A stretch of 38,561 bases of DNA from Planctomycetaceae bacterium (GTDB taxonomy: Bacteria > Planctomycetota > Planctomycetia > Planctomycetales > Planctomycetaceae): assembly GCA_013813775.1 (NCBI GenBank), contig JACCRE010000114.1:1-38561 (forward strand). The letters are read 5' to 3'. This document shows, piece by piece, positions 8,813 through 16,333 of the stretch. The notes under the pieces are model-generated. The model worked only from the letters and a program-made list of their open reading frames with translations, had not been told where the DNA came from and did not search any database. The translations under genes and the position numbers were made by a program. Within the stretch, counting starts at the first letter, position 1, and each line of letters opens with the position of its first letter.

Positions 8813-10655
8813 AAATGTGCTGAAACGAGCAGAGCGAGCGGTTCTCGGGCAGCATCGGCATCACGCTCGTGATCTCGTTGACCTGCCGCATGATCTCGAA
8901 CGGCGATTCGTCGCCGTCGGGGTCGTAGTCGGTGTGCAGTCGCATGTCGGTCATGCCGAACTGAAGCTGCCGCAGCATCATCGTGCCGGAGCGGAAGGTG
9001 CGGGCGGCGACGATCTTCTCGAAGAGGTCATCGGGCAGCGGCTCACCCGTTTCATAGTGCGTGGTCATGCCGAGCAACGTCGGCTTGTGATAGCACCAGT
9101 TTTCGAGGAACTGGCTGGGCAGTTCGACGGCGTCCCATTCGACGTTGCTGATCCCGGCGGCGTCGGCGTAATCGACGCGGGTCAGCATGTGCTGCAACCC
9201 GTGGCCGAACTCGTGAAACAGTGTTTCGACTTCGCGGAAGCTCATCAGCGATGGTTTACCGCCGGACGGAGGCGTCTGGTTGCACACGAGATGTGCCACC
9301 GGCAGCACGACGCCGGTATGCGACACGCGGCGACCGAAACAGTCATCCATCCACGCTCCGCCGCGTTTGTTCTCGGGCCGGCTGTACGGGTCGAGATAGA
9401 ACGACGCGATGTGCAAGCCGGCTTCATCGCGAACGTTGAAGAACTTCACGTCGTCGTGCCATACGGGAGCTTCGCCGCGCGTTTCTTCGACGGTGATGCC
9501 GAACAACCGGTTACAGACGGCGAACAGGCCCTCCAACACGCGTTCCAGCGCGAAGTAGGGTCGCAGTTCTTCGTCGGTGAAGTCGAAGCGTTGCTCCCGC
9601 AGACGCTCGGCCCAGAAGGCGACGTCCCAGTGCATCAACGGCTCATGCACGTCGTTCTGCGCGGCGATTTCGCAAAGATCCGCCATCTCTCGTTCGGCGT
9701 GCGGCCACGCCGCGGATCGCAGTCGCTCCAGCATCGAGAGGACGGCATCGACGTTCGGCGCCATCTTCGTCGCGAGGCTCTTCTCGGCGAAGTTCTCGAA
9801 CCCGAGCAACTTCGCCTGCCGCCTTCGGAGCGACAGGATGCGACGCATGTTCGCGGTATTGTCGGTCGGCGGTTCCGAGGCGCGCGTCACGAACGCCCGG
9901 TACATCGTCTCCCGCAGGTCGCGACGCCGGCAATGCTCCATGAACGGGCCGTAGCTCGGCGAATCGAGCGAGAACCGCCACGGTCCTGTTTCCGCCGTCG
10001 CTTCCGCCGCTCCTTCGGCTTTGTGACTGTTGTGCGAGGCCGCGGCAAGCCGCAGCAGGCTCGGCGGCAGTCCGACGACATTGGCGGGATCGTCGAGCAC
10101 CAGCGAGAAGGCCTTCGTCGCGTCGAGCACGTTGTTCGAGAAGGTCGTGCCAAGCTGCGACAGCTCCTCGGCGAGCTTGTTGAACGTCTTACGTTCGTCC
10201 TCGGGCAGGCCGATCCCTGCGAGTTCGGCGTCGAGCAATCGTCGACTGATGATCCGCTGCTGAGCCTCGTCGAGGTCGTTCCAGGCTGGCCCGTCCCGCA
10301 GCGTTTTCAACGCTTGATAGATCGGCTGGCTTTGCCGCACCATCAGTCCGAAGGCGACGATCTCCGGCAGAACCGTTTCATAAGCTTCACGCAGCTCGGG
10401 CGAGTTCCGCACGCCGAACAGATGCGACACCGGCCGCCAGCAGTAGTCGAACGGTTTATCGATCTCATCGAGAGCCTCGATCGTCGATGCCCAGTTCGGA
10501 CCGGCGGAGCGTTCGATCTCGCCGAACCGTGTCGCGGCCTCGGCGAGTCTCTTGCGAACGGCGGGCACGACGTGCTCGGGCTGGATACGATCGAAGGGAG
10601 GCAACCCGCTCGTGCCGAGCAGGGGATTGTCGTCAGGGCAAGCAGAATCGGTCAT
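8568..10655 (-). CDS. prlC: Oligopeptidase A (M3 family zinc metallopeptidase)
   Basis: A 695-aa cytoplasmic zinc peptidase that degrades short peptides, including cleaved signal peptides. The zinc site is HEFGH (481-485), with the third ligand expected at E511 in AVELPSQ. The N-terminus (NPLLGTSGLPPFDRIQPEHV) resembles E. coli PrlC, and the length matches PrlC (680 aa). The ATG at 10655 is preferred to an open frame reaching 10820, because the upstream part is translated from an intergenic repeat (FRVFR-type residues) and not from family sequence. Its 3' end overlaps the 3' end of tag by 245 bp on the opposite strand. Confidence 0.93.
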   Translation of the reverse strand: MTDSACPDDNPLLGTSGLPPFDRIQPEHVVPAVRKRLAEAATRFGEIERSAGPNWASTIEALDEIDKPFDYCWRPVSHLFGVRNSPELREAYETVLPEIVAFGLMVRQSQPIYQALKTLRDGPAWNDLDEAQQRIISRRLLDAELAGIGLPEDERKTFNKLAEELSQLGTTFSNNVLDATKAFSLVLDDPANVVGLPPSLLRLAAASHNSHKAEGAAEATAETGPWRFSLDSPSYGPFMEHCRRRDLRETMYRAFVTRASEPPTDNTANMRRILSLRRRQAKLLGFENFAEKSLATKMAPNVDAVLSMLERLRSAAWPHAEREMADLCEIAAQNDVHEPLMHWDVAFWAERLREQRFDFTDEELRPYFALERVLEGLFAVCNRLFGITVEETRGEAPVWHDDVKFFNVRDEAGLHIASFYLDPYSRPENKRGGAWMDDCFGRRVSHTGVVLPVAHLVCNQTPPSGGKPSLMSFREVETLFHEFGHGLQHMLTRVDYADAAGISNVEWDAVELPSQFLENWCYHKPTLLGMTTHYETGEPLPDDLFEKIVAARTFRSGTMMLRQLQFGMTDMRLHTDYDPDGDESPFEIMRQVNEITSVMPMLPENRSLCSFQHIFSGGYAAGYYSYKWAEVLAADAFSAFEEAGLENDAAVRRVGRRFRDTVLALGGSRHPQDVFRDFRGRDPSPEPLLRVHGLA

Positions 10656-10984
10656 GCGCGACTCACAAACGTGCGGTTGAACCCTCGCATCGTCGGGAAT
10701 GATCGCCATCGATGCAACCGGTGCCAAGCGGTGATTGTGAGGTGAACCACGAAAGACACGAAAGCGAGATGAAGAACCACGGAGGACACGGAACACACGG
10801 AATTGCAGTGGCCCGGTCAAAGCCTGTGCCTGCGATCTGTTCTGTAGGGTTCCCTGTGGTGTTTCGTGTATTTCGTGGTTTTACCCTGCCGCAGTCGTCA
10901 TCTCGCCCCCGATCTTGAAGTTGCCTAAGATAGAGGCGGCGCGCAAAGGGGCGTCTCGAAGAGGCTTTGTACGGAAGGGAGACC
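10656..10984. other. Divergent intergenic region, prlC / hydrolase
   Basis: The 329 bp between the divergent prlC and hydrolase genes must contain both promoters. Most of it (10745-10880) is an inverted-repeat element described separately. A TAAGAT at 10926-10931 is a possible -10 for the hydrolase but has no good -35. No small gene is seen. Confidence 0.5.
10745..10880. repeat. Inverted-repeat element with direct-repeat arms (CCACGAA type)
   Basis: The left arm 10745-10763 and right arm 10862-10880 are inverted copies matching at 18 of 19 positions. Each arm is built of near-repeats of ACGAAA preceded by CCACG or CACG. A second left unit (10775-10800, CCACGGAGGACACGGA and so on) repeats the pattern. 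The central 60 bp is unrelated. The design is the same as that of the elements at 16144-16304 and 34779-34909. Confidence 0.75.
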
Positions 10985-12016
10985 ATGCGAGGCAGGATCA
11001 CGATCCTTCTGGCGACGATGCTGGCGGTCGGCGGCGACGCCTTCGCCGATGAACCGAATTCGACGTTCTTCGGACTGGGTGAAAAAGTGAAGAACGAATC
11101 ACTGGCGATGCCGACGCTCGGCGGACGCGTGTTCTGGGGCGACGTGCTGCATTTTCGCGGCTACCGGATTCAGGAAAACGTCCTGTCGAAACATTTTCGC
11201 CTGCTCGATGCGGCGGACCGGCGGTTCGCTTCCGGAACATACGATGAATGCGTCGCCAAGCTCGAAGAGATCAAACAGCAGAGCCACCTGGAGCCGATGT
11301 CGGGCAAGGTCGTGATCCTGGTGCACGGCATGGGCCGGTCGAGCAAATCATGGCCCAAGCTGTCGAAGCGGCTTGAAGAGGCCGGATATCAGGTGATCGC
11401 ATTCGACTACCCCAGCACCCGCTGCGCGATCAGCGACAGCGCCGAGTACCTCGCGAAGGTGATTCGCGGGCTCGAGGGGGTCGATGAGATCAACTTCGTA
11501 TGCCACAGCATGGGAGGGCTCGTGATTCGGGCGTATCTCGCGAACCACTCCGACGATCGGATCGCCCGCATGGTGATGCTCGCGGTCCCCAACCTGGGGG
11601 CCGAAATGGCCGACATCGTCGTCAAGTGGCCGCTCTATCAATGGGTCTGCGGCCCCGGCGGATGCGAGCTCGTGACCGATGGACAGGGTCTGATCGCCTC
11701 GCTGCCGACGCCCGAGTTCGAGTTCGCGGTGATCGCCGCGGGGAAGGGCAATGAAGCCGGCTACAACCCGCTGATCTCCGGCGACGACGACGGCACCGTG
11801 ACCGTCGCCAGCACGCGTCTGCCCGGCGCGACCGACTTCCTGCAGGTCAACGGCCTGCTGCACTCGTTCCTGATGTTCGACAACCGCGTGATCGACGCGA
11901 CGGTGCGGTTTCTCGATGAGGGCAGGCTACGAAAAGATGAAGAGCCTGAGCCGATCGTCGAGGAAGAGGCCGAAACGAACTTCTCCGATCACGAAGCGGC
12001 AACCGTGACGCGCTGA
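10985..12016 (+). CDS. Secreted alpha/beta hydrolase (lipase-like)
   Basis: A 343-aa esterase or lipase-like protein with a signal peptide (about residues 1-22). The oxyanion-hole segment VILVHGMG is at 109-116, the nucleophile in CHSMGG is S175, an acid in GDDDG (267-269) and a His at 293 (LLHSF) complete a plausible triad. Paired Cys residues near 222-227 (CGPGGC) could form a disulfide. The C-terminal 30 residues are acidic and probably disordered. The ATG at 10985 has an AGGGAG just upstream and starts the signal peptide; a TTG at 10967 would place charged residues before it. The nearest downstream gene, hicB, begins 21 bp later but is probably functionally unrelated. The substrate is unknown. 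Confidence 0.85.
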   Translation: MRGRITILLATMLAVGGDAFADEPNSTFFGLGEKVKNESLAMPTLGGRVFWGDVLHFRGYRIQENVLSKHFRLLDAADRRFASGTYDECVAKLEEIKQQSHLEPMSGKVVILVHGMGRSSKSWPKLSKRLEEAGYQVIAFDYPSTRCAISDSAEYLAKVIRGLEGVDEINFVCHSMGGLVIRAYLANHSDDRIARMVMLAVPNLGAEMADIVVKWPLYQWVCGPGGCELVTDGQGLIASLPTPEFEFAVIAAGKGNEAGYNPLISGDDDGTVTVASTRLPGATDFLQVNGLLHSFLMFDNRVIDATVRFLDEGRLRKDEEPEPIVEEEAETNFSDHEAATVTR

Positions 12017-12037
12017 CTTCATTGACGATGGTGAGAA

Positions 12038-12253
12038 ATGCACAATGAGTTCACGGCCGTCCTCGAAAATGACGGCGACTGGTTCATCGCCTACTGTCCT
12101 GAGATTCCCGGAGCGAACGGGCAAGGCAAGACTCGCGACGAGTGCCTTCAGAACCTGTCGGATGCCGTGGCATTGGTCCTTCAGGATCGTCGCGAAGACG
12201 CCCTTCGCGGCGTGCCCGCCGATGCGGAGCAAACCGTGGTGCGGGTCGGATGA
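12038..12253 (+). CDS. hicB: HicB-like antitoxin, module 1
   Basis: A 71-aa HicB-fold protein that should neutralise the HicA encoded immediately downstream. The family pattern is clear: a first beta strand with acidic turn (ENDGDWFIAYCPEIPG), then GKTRDECLQNLSDAVALVL. It ends before any C-terminal DNA-binding domain, so autoregulation, if present, would differ from that of longer HicB proteins. The ATG at 12038 has GGTGAG just upstream. Its TGA overlaps the ATG of hicA by 4 bp, implying translational coupling. The antitoxin-first order is the reverse of E. coli hicAB. Confidence 0.88.
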   Translation: MHNEFTAVLENDGDWFIAYCPEIPGANGQGKTRDECLQNLSDAVALVLQDRREDALRGVPADAEQTVVRVG

Positions 12254-12441
12254 AACGTTCGGCGTTGCTGAAACATCTTCGTCGACATGGCTGCATCTTG
12301 AAGCGAGAAGGCGGCTCACATTCGCTTTGGACCAACCCGCAGACCGGACAGGTCGAAGCAGTGCCGCGACACGTCGAGATTCCGAACTTACTCGCGAAGA
12401 AGATCTGCCGCTGCCTGAGCGTGCCGATCATCGGCGGTTAG
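12250..12441 (+). CDS. hicA: HicA toxin, module 1
   Basis: A 63-aa HicA (YcfA-like) mRNA interferase with the double-stranded-RNA-binding-like fold. The N-terminal helix (SALLKHLRRHGC) leads into KREGGSHSLW, where H24 is the catalytic His of the family. The tail holds HVEIPNLLAKKICRCL, the usual second helix. It overlaps hicB by ATGA. By family knowledge it cleaves mRNA and halts translation when free of HicB. It belongs to a different subgroup from the second HicA downstream, with which it shares little beyond the GSH motif. Confidence 0.88.
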   Translation: MKRSALLKHLRRHGCILKREGGSHSLWTNPQTGQVEAVPRHVEIPNLLAKKICRCLSVPIIGG

Positions 12442-12472
12442 GGAAGCGTCGTATCCGACCCACCGATCCGGC

Positions 12473-12501
12473 CTGATGTGGGTATTCGGATGTTGTATGA
12501 T
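12473..12501 (+). promoter_or_regulatory. Candidate promoter of the second hicBA module
   Basis: TATGAT (12496-12501) matches the -10 consensus at five of six bases, with CTGATG 17 bp upstream as a weak -35. It lies in the 110-bp gap between the two toxin-antitoxin modules and would allow separate expression of the second. Confidence 0.35.
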
Positions 12502-12551
12502 GGTTCCGTCGCGAGCAGGCTGGGGTGACGGACGATAACGGGATTTGAAGA

Positions 12552-12758
12552 ATGAATCTGCAGATCGAAGTCGAACGTGAAACGGACGGACGCTGGATCG
12601 CGGATGTTCCCGACCTGCCGGGCGTGTTGGCTTACGGCGCCTCGAAAGCAGAAGCCGTCGCCCACGTCAAGACGCTGGCGCTGCGAGTTCTCGCCGATCG
12701 CATCGAGCACGGCGAGGAGGTTCCCGAGGCAGCCGACGCGTTTACGGTATCGCCGTGA
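12552..12758 (+). CDS. hicB: HicB-like antitoxin, module 2
   Basis: A 68-aa HicB-fold protein. The strand-turn-strand EVERETDGRWIADVPDLPGV and the following helix (SKAEAVAHVKTLALRVLADR) match the family. Like the first HicB it lacks a DNA-binding tail. It is only distantly similar to the first HicB, so the two modules look like independent acquisitions rather than a recent duplication. Its stop overlaps the GTG start of the second hicA (GTGA). Confidence 0.85.
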   Translation: MNLQIEVERETDGRWIADVPDLPGVLAYGASKAEAVAHVKTLALRVLADRIEHGEEVPEAADAFTVSP

Positions 12759-12970
12759 GCGATTGGCCGAGCGTCAAGGCGAAGCATCTGCTGCGATCGC
12801 TGGTGAGAGTCGGCTGGTCGATCAAGCGGCAAACCCGCGGCTCGCACAAGATTCTCGAGCGTCCTGGTTGGACGGATTTCATCTTCGCTTTTCACGACGG
12901 CGATGAAATCGGTCCACGGATGGTTGCACGTGTGGCAAAGAAAACGGGCTTGAAGCCAGAAGACCTGTAA
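12755..12970 (+). CDS. hicA: HicA toxin, module 2
   Basis: A 71-aa HicA-like protein starting at GTG 12755 inside the hicB stop region. The motif GWSIKRQTRGSHKIL carries the catalytic His (H31), and the C-terminal helix reads IGPRMVARVAKKTGLKPEDL, typical of the subgroup with a loop of aromatic residues (FIFAFHDG). It should be an mRNA interferase held in check by the preceding HicB. Only 13 bp separate it from the following 367-aa gene, so all three may share a transcript. Confidence 0.85.
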   Translation: MSDWPSVKAKHLLRSLVRVGWSIKRQTRGSHKILERPGWTDFIFAFHDGDEIGPRMVARVAKKTGLKPEDL

Positions 12971-12983
12971 TCGAAATCAGTCG

Positions 12984-14087
12984 ATGAAACTATCAATGAC
13001 GCTGCAAGAGTCCTACCAGAATACGTTTCGAGAGGCCGTGAATCGACTTCAGGAACTGCCAGTGAGTTCGCCTCTTCGCGAAATCTTTGAGACGCGAATT
13101 CGGCCTACCGTTGAGCAGATCATTTCCAATTGCGATGAACGGTCGCTGGAATTGGCGCATTGGCCCTATTTCTATGGCCTCATCACATCCGACTACATCG
13201 ATCTGCAACGGCTGCATGACGATGTTGCCGCTGTTGCGGCAGCATCATCGCGAATACCTGCTGAAGTCGCCGCTTTCTTGGGCCGTCCGAACGAGGAACG
13301 TACTGGCGGATTCCTTGGCGGTCTGTTCGACCTATACGTCAAAGCGGTCTCCCTTCGAGCGTTCTCCGCCGTCGAACTCGATGCTCCGCTGACCAGTCAT
13401 GGCAAAGGCAAGAACTGCGACGTCAGGTGTCGGATCGGACGACGTTCAGTGCGTTTTGAGTCAACGGTGATCAGCGAAGACGATGAGTCTCGCGATGCTC
13501 ATGCTCGTTATTTCATTGACAAGATCGACGGTAAGAGTCGATTCCTGCGACGGCCTGGGCCAGATGATCCTTCTACTAACGCAAAAGGCCCCAGCCACTA
13601 CTACGACGCCGGCCGTATCTATCTGAAAATCTTTGACAAGATTGCGTGTGGCTTTGATCCGAGGCAGACGCAACTCTCAGACTCCGAACCGAATCTGATC
13701 TGCCTTTCGTTTGCCGGCCCGGGGGCGAGTCCAAGGCTTCCAGCAGTCAGGTGGGTACTGGATGAACTCTTTGGCGTCCAACCAAGATCGGGCTGCGATC
13801 CAAACTCTCCGGGTGGCAGCGTAGCGTTGCTGAACTGGATCGAGAGGCGAGCCAATGAGTTAATCAAAGACAAGAAGCTAACGGATGATGCCTACATTCA
13901 ACTCTACAACGATCAGGTGCTGCTGAAACTGATTCGACGGATCAGCGGCATCCTCTTGTTCGATTCCGGGCACTTTCACTCAGCCCGCTTGAACTACAAC
14001 TGTGGTAAGCGTTTTCGGATCAGACATGTCACCATCGCGCGAATTGAGCGCGAATTTCGAAAGCGGCCGGCTTGCTACATCCTCTGA
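12984..14087 (+). CDS. Unrecognised 367-aa protein, possibly PD-(D/E)XK-like
   Basis: I do not recognise this protein. It has no signal peptide or membrane segment. The N-terminal 130 residues look helical. A central segment, GKNCDVRCRIGRRSVRFEST (142-161), has the spacing of a PD-(D/E)XK nuclease core (D146, then E159-x-T161 after a short beta turn), except that the usual Lys is Thr. It is followed by a helix with R211 and K215/K219 and a buried strand PNLICLSF, again as in that fold. The coding sequence is visibly less GC-rich than its neighbours and uses more A- and T-ending codons, suggesting transfer. It starts 13 bp after the second hicA and ends at a bidirectional terminator. The nuclease idea is inference only; a structural comparison would decide. 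Confidence 0.6.
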   Translation: MKLSMTLQESYQNTFREAVNRLQELPVSSPLREIFETRIRPTVEQIISNCDERSLELAHWPYFYGLITSDYIDLQRLHDDVAAVAAASSRIPAEVAAFLGRPNEERTGGFLGGLFDLYVKAVSLRAFSAVELDAPLTSHGKGKNCDVRCRIGRRSVRFESTVISEDDESRDAHARYFIDKIDGKSRFLRRPGPDDPSTNAKGPSHYYDAGRIYLKIFDKIACGFDPRQTQLSDSEPNLICLSFAGPGASPRLPAVRWVLDELFGVQPRSGCDPNSPGGSVALLNWIERRANELIKDKKLTDDAYIQLYNDQVLLKLIRRISGILLFDSGHFHSARLNYNCGKRFRIRHVTIARIEREFRKRPACYIL

Positions 14088-14102
14088 CTGCCAAACGAAA
14101 CA

Positions 14103-14129
14103 ACCCCGGCTACGCGAAGCAACCGGGGT
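14103..14129. terminator. Bidirectional terminator hairpin
   Basis: ACCCCGG (14103-14109) pairs with CCGGGGT (14123-14129) around a 13-nt loop. It lies between the convergent 367-aa gene (stop at 14087) and the desaturase gene (stop at 14179). Both flanks are only moderately T-rich in the direction of transcription. Confidence 0.6.
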
Positions 14130-14178
14130 GCTGGATATTTTGCGACGCACCGGCGGGCTGACGCCTGCCGCTCGCCGC

Positions 14179-15126
14179 TTACGCCTTCTGCGGGATGGCG
14201 TCTTTCACGTCGTAGGCGAGGCCCGTCGCCTTGAGACCCTTGATGATCCAGTAGGTCGGGTCGACTTCCCACCATTTGTGGCCGGCGCGGGCGTTCGACG
14301 GGTGGGCGTGATGGTTGTTGTGCCAGCCTTCGCCGTAGCTCACGAGGGCGACCCACCATAGGTTGCGGCTTTCGTCGCGGGTGTCGTAGTTACGGTAGCC
14401 CCACAGGTGCGTGGCGCTGTTGACGAGCCACGTGCTGTGATACGCGTAGGTCATGCGGGCGCACAGGGCCCACAACAGCAGCGGCAATCCGCCGATCGCG
14501 AATAGCGCGAAGCCGGTTCCGAAGAGCCAAAGACCGTAGGACTTCTCGAACATGCGAAGCACCTTGCGGTCCTTGAGTTCGGGAACGTAGCGACTGTAAA
14601 GAGCTTCTTGTTCCTCTCGGCTGCGCTTCGCAAAGAGCCACATGATGTGTGACCACCAGGGTCCATCAAGCGGCGAATGCGGGTCGCCGATCTTGTCGCT
14701 TTGCTGATGGTGCAGGCGGTGCGTCGCGGCCCACGCCAGCGGCGTGCCTTCACCCGAAAGCACTCCGCAAAGGGTCGTGAAGAACTCGACCGGCGCCCGC
14801 AGCCGCATCGACTTGTGCGACAGGAATCGGTGATAGCCGAGACAGATGCCGATGCTCAGCGTCATCCAGTGCAGGAACACCGCGACGCCGAACGCCGTCC
14901 AGGTGAAGTAGAACGGAGCGGCGATCGCCCCAACGTGCATCGCCGTGATCCAGATGAGCGACGCCCAGTCAATGTTCTTGGCATTGAGGCGCGACGGCAG
15001 GAACGCTTCAAGGATCACATCCTTCTGCGACTCTCGCTCACTCTTTGGAGCGGGCCTGACGGCAAATTCGTGACGCCGAGCTGGTCGGCGTTGCGTCGCA
15101 CGGGGTGGAGCGGCGGTGGCTGGCAT
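14179..15126 (-). CDS. Fatty-acid (acyl-CoA/acyl-lipid delta-9 type) desaturase
   Basis: A 315-aa integral-membrane di-iron desaturase that introduces a cis double bond into a membrane acyl chain. All three histidine boxes are present: H99-RFLS-H104, H136-RLHH (to 140) and H269-NNHH (to 273). Membrane segments fall at about 54-76, 79-97, 183-208 and nearby. The N-terminal 40 residues are basic and probably cytoplasmic. The ATG at 15126 gives a protein of normal length for the family. The gene lies downstream of, and on the same strand as, a histidine kinase/response regulator pair. Four phased GTCA heptamers upstream of it make regulation by an OmpR-family protein likely. Confidence 0.92.
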   Translation of the reverse strand: MPATAAPPRATQRRPARRHEFAVRPAPKSERESQKDVILEAFLPSRLNAKNIDWASLIWITAMHVGAIAAPFYFTWTAFGVAVFLHWMTLSIGICLGYHRFLSHKSMRLRAPVEFFTTLCGVLSGEGTPLAWAATHRLHHQQSDKIGDPHSPLDGPWWSHIMWLFAKRSREEQEALYSRYVPELKDRKVLRMFEKSYGLWLFGTGFALFAIGGLPLLLWALCARMTYAYHSTWLVNSATHLWGYRNYDTRDESRNLWWVALVSYGEGWHNNHHAHPSNARAGHKWWEVDPTYWIIKGLKATGLAYDVKDAIPQKA

Positions 15127-15186
15127 ATCGGTGTACGTCGGTCGTTGTTGAATGAATCCGCCCGGTCTCCCCGAAGCGGTGACCGA

Positions 15187-15192
15187 AGTATA
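15187..15192 (-). promoter_or_regulatory. Candidate -10 of the desaturase promoter
   Basis: TATACT on the minus strand matches the consensus at five of six bases. The nearest -35-like hexamer is CTGACA (15213-15218 in reverse), 20 bp upstream, which is too far for good sigma70 contact and falls within the last heptamer of the operator array. A poor -35 overlapped by activator sites is typical of PhoB-type activation. Confidence 0.4.
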
Positions 15193-15211
15193 GGGAGTTA
15201 TCGAAAATCGA

Positions 15212-15251
15212 GTGTCAGCAGCCGGTCATGCTTCTGTCATAGTTGTGTCAC
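15212..15251. promoter_or_regulatory. Four direct heptamers at 11-bp spacing (Pho-box-like operator)
   Basis: GTGTCAG (15212), CGGTCAT (15223), CTGTCAT (15234) and GTGTCAC (15245) start exactly 11 bp apart and all contain GTCA at the same place. The two units at 15234-15251 match the E. coli Pho box (CTGTCAT, 4 nt, CTGTCAC/T) at nearly every position outside the spacer. OmpR/PhoB-family regulators bind such tandem sites, one monomer per 11 bp. The array is 86-125 bp upstream of the desaturase start and 137 bp beyond the stop of an OmpR-family regulator gene. The heptamers run in the + direction, opposite to the desaturase, which is less usual for PhoB. Confidence 0.7.
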
Positions 15252-15387
15252 AATCAATTCCACAACGTAACCGCTGGAGAAATGGGCGGTTTTTGACGCG
15301 AATTTCCGGCGTGGGAGAGAGGGTAGCCCCGAACCGCCGGCCTCGGAGTCAGCAACTCCCTGAGACAGCGACCGCCGGGAGAGCAAA

Positions 15388-16119
15388 TCAATCCGCCGGC
15401 GTCGCGATGAAGCGGTATCCGGTCCCGCGTACGCTCAGCAGAAAGCGGGGATTCGCCGGATCGGGCTCGATCATCCGGCGGAGCCGCAGCACGAAGTTGT
15501 CGATCGTGCGTTGGGTCACGTCGGCATCGGCGGGCCAGACGTCGTTCAGAATGTCCTGCCGGGCGAGCACGGTCCCCTCGTGCTCGACGAGATACCGCAG
15601 GAACTGGGCTTCGAGCGTCGTCATCTCATGCTTGACCGCCTCGCCTCGATCGACGGTGACCGTGAAACGCGCGAAGTCGATCACGACTCCGTCAAAACGG
15701 TAGACGGCCGGGGCGGACGGCTTCGCTTTGCCGGAGTCCGGCGGAACGGCCGACCGCCGCGCCAGCAGGTTGCGAACTCTTGCCAGCACTTCCGCGAGCG
15801 CGAACGGCTTGGTCACGTACTGATCGGTGCCCGCGTCGAACGCCTGGATCTTGTCTTCGCTGAGCGTGCGGGCCGTCATGATGAGGATCGGCACCCAGTC
15901 GTCTTTCGCGCGAATCGCCCGGCAGACGTCGTAGCCGCTCATCCCCGGCAGCATCAGGTCGAGCACGATCAGATCGAAGGGATGATCGTCGGCCTCGTAC
16001 GGTTTGAGCGCGGCGGGGCCGTCCCCGGCGACCGTGACCTCGTAGCCCTCTTGCTGGAAGTTGAACTTCAAGCCGCGGGCCAGCGACTCTTCGTCTTCGA
16101 CGACCAGTATCCGAGCCAT
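15388..16119 (-). CDS. OmpR/PhoB-family response regulator
   Basis: A 243-aa two-component regulator. The receiver domain (1-120) has the acidic pocket E8-D9, phosphoacceptor D54 (LDLMLPG), T82 and K104. A winged-helix DNA-binding domain of the OmpR class fills about 140-240 (LEAQFLRYLVEHEG, DVTQRTIDNFVLRLRRMIE, VRGTGYRF). The histidine kinase gene lies upstream on the same strand, separated by 214 bp that contain an inverted-repeat element, so coupling of expression may be loose. The downstream 11-bp-phased heptamer array is a natural candidate binding site. Whether it is the phosphate regulator PhoB or another member cannot be settled from the sequence. Confidence 0.92.
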   Translation of the reverse strand: MARILVVEDEESLARGLKFNFQQEGYEVTVAGDGPAALKPYEADDHPFDLIVLDLMLPGMSGYDVCRAIRAKDDWVPILIMTARTLSEDKIQAFDAGTDQYVTKPFALAEVLARVRNLLARRSAVPPDSGKAKPSAPAVYRFDGVVIDFARFTVTVDRGEAVKHEMTTLEAQFLRYLVEHEGTVLARQDILNDVWPADADVTQRTIDNFVLRLRRMIEPDPANPRFLLSVRGTGYRFIATPAD

Positions 16120-16143
16120 AAGGGCAATGCTTCTTCAGAAAAA

Positions 16144-16304
16144 AACCGCCAAGAGGCCAAGGATGCCAAGCTCCTCGAATCCGGAATCCGGAACATGAGA
16201 ATGGCAATCTCGTACGATCAACAAAGCCGCATGACTGTCTCCACTCAACCGTCGTAGAACGCGAAACTCGCCAGGCCCTTGGCGTCCTTGGCGACTTGGC
16301 GGTT
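16144..16304. repeat. Inverted-repeat element with direct-repeat arms (CGCCAAG type)
   Basis: The left arm 16144-16170 and right arm 16278-16304 are inverted copies matching at 24 of 27 positions. Each arm consists of three near-copies of GCCAAG. It fills most of the gap between the histidine kinase and response regulator genes. A transcript reading through both genes would form a 27-bp stem with a loop of about 107 nt. Confidence 0.8.
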
Positions 16305-16333
16305 CAAACTCTTTCAGGTCTTTCAGTCCCCCG

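Noticed and set aside
8496-10745. 749-aa plus-strand open frame
   Set aside because: It is antisense to oligopeptidase A, whose zinc site and family N-terminus are on the minus strand.
15269-15294. ACCGC/GCGGT hairpin with T-run as a terminator
   Set aside because: The T-run is on the plus strand, where no gene lies upstream; for the minus-strand genes the orientation is wrong.
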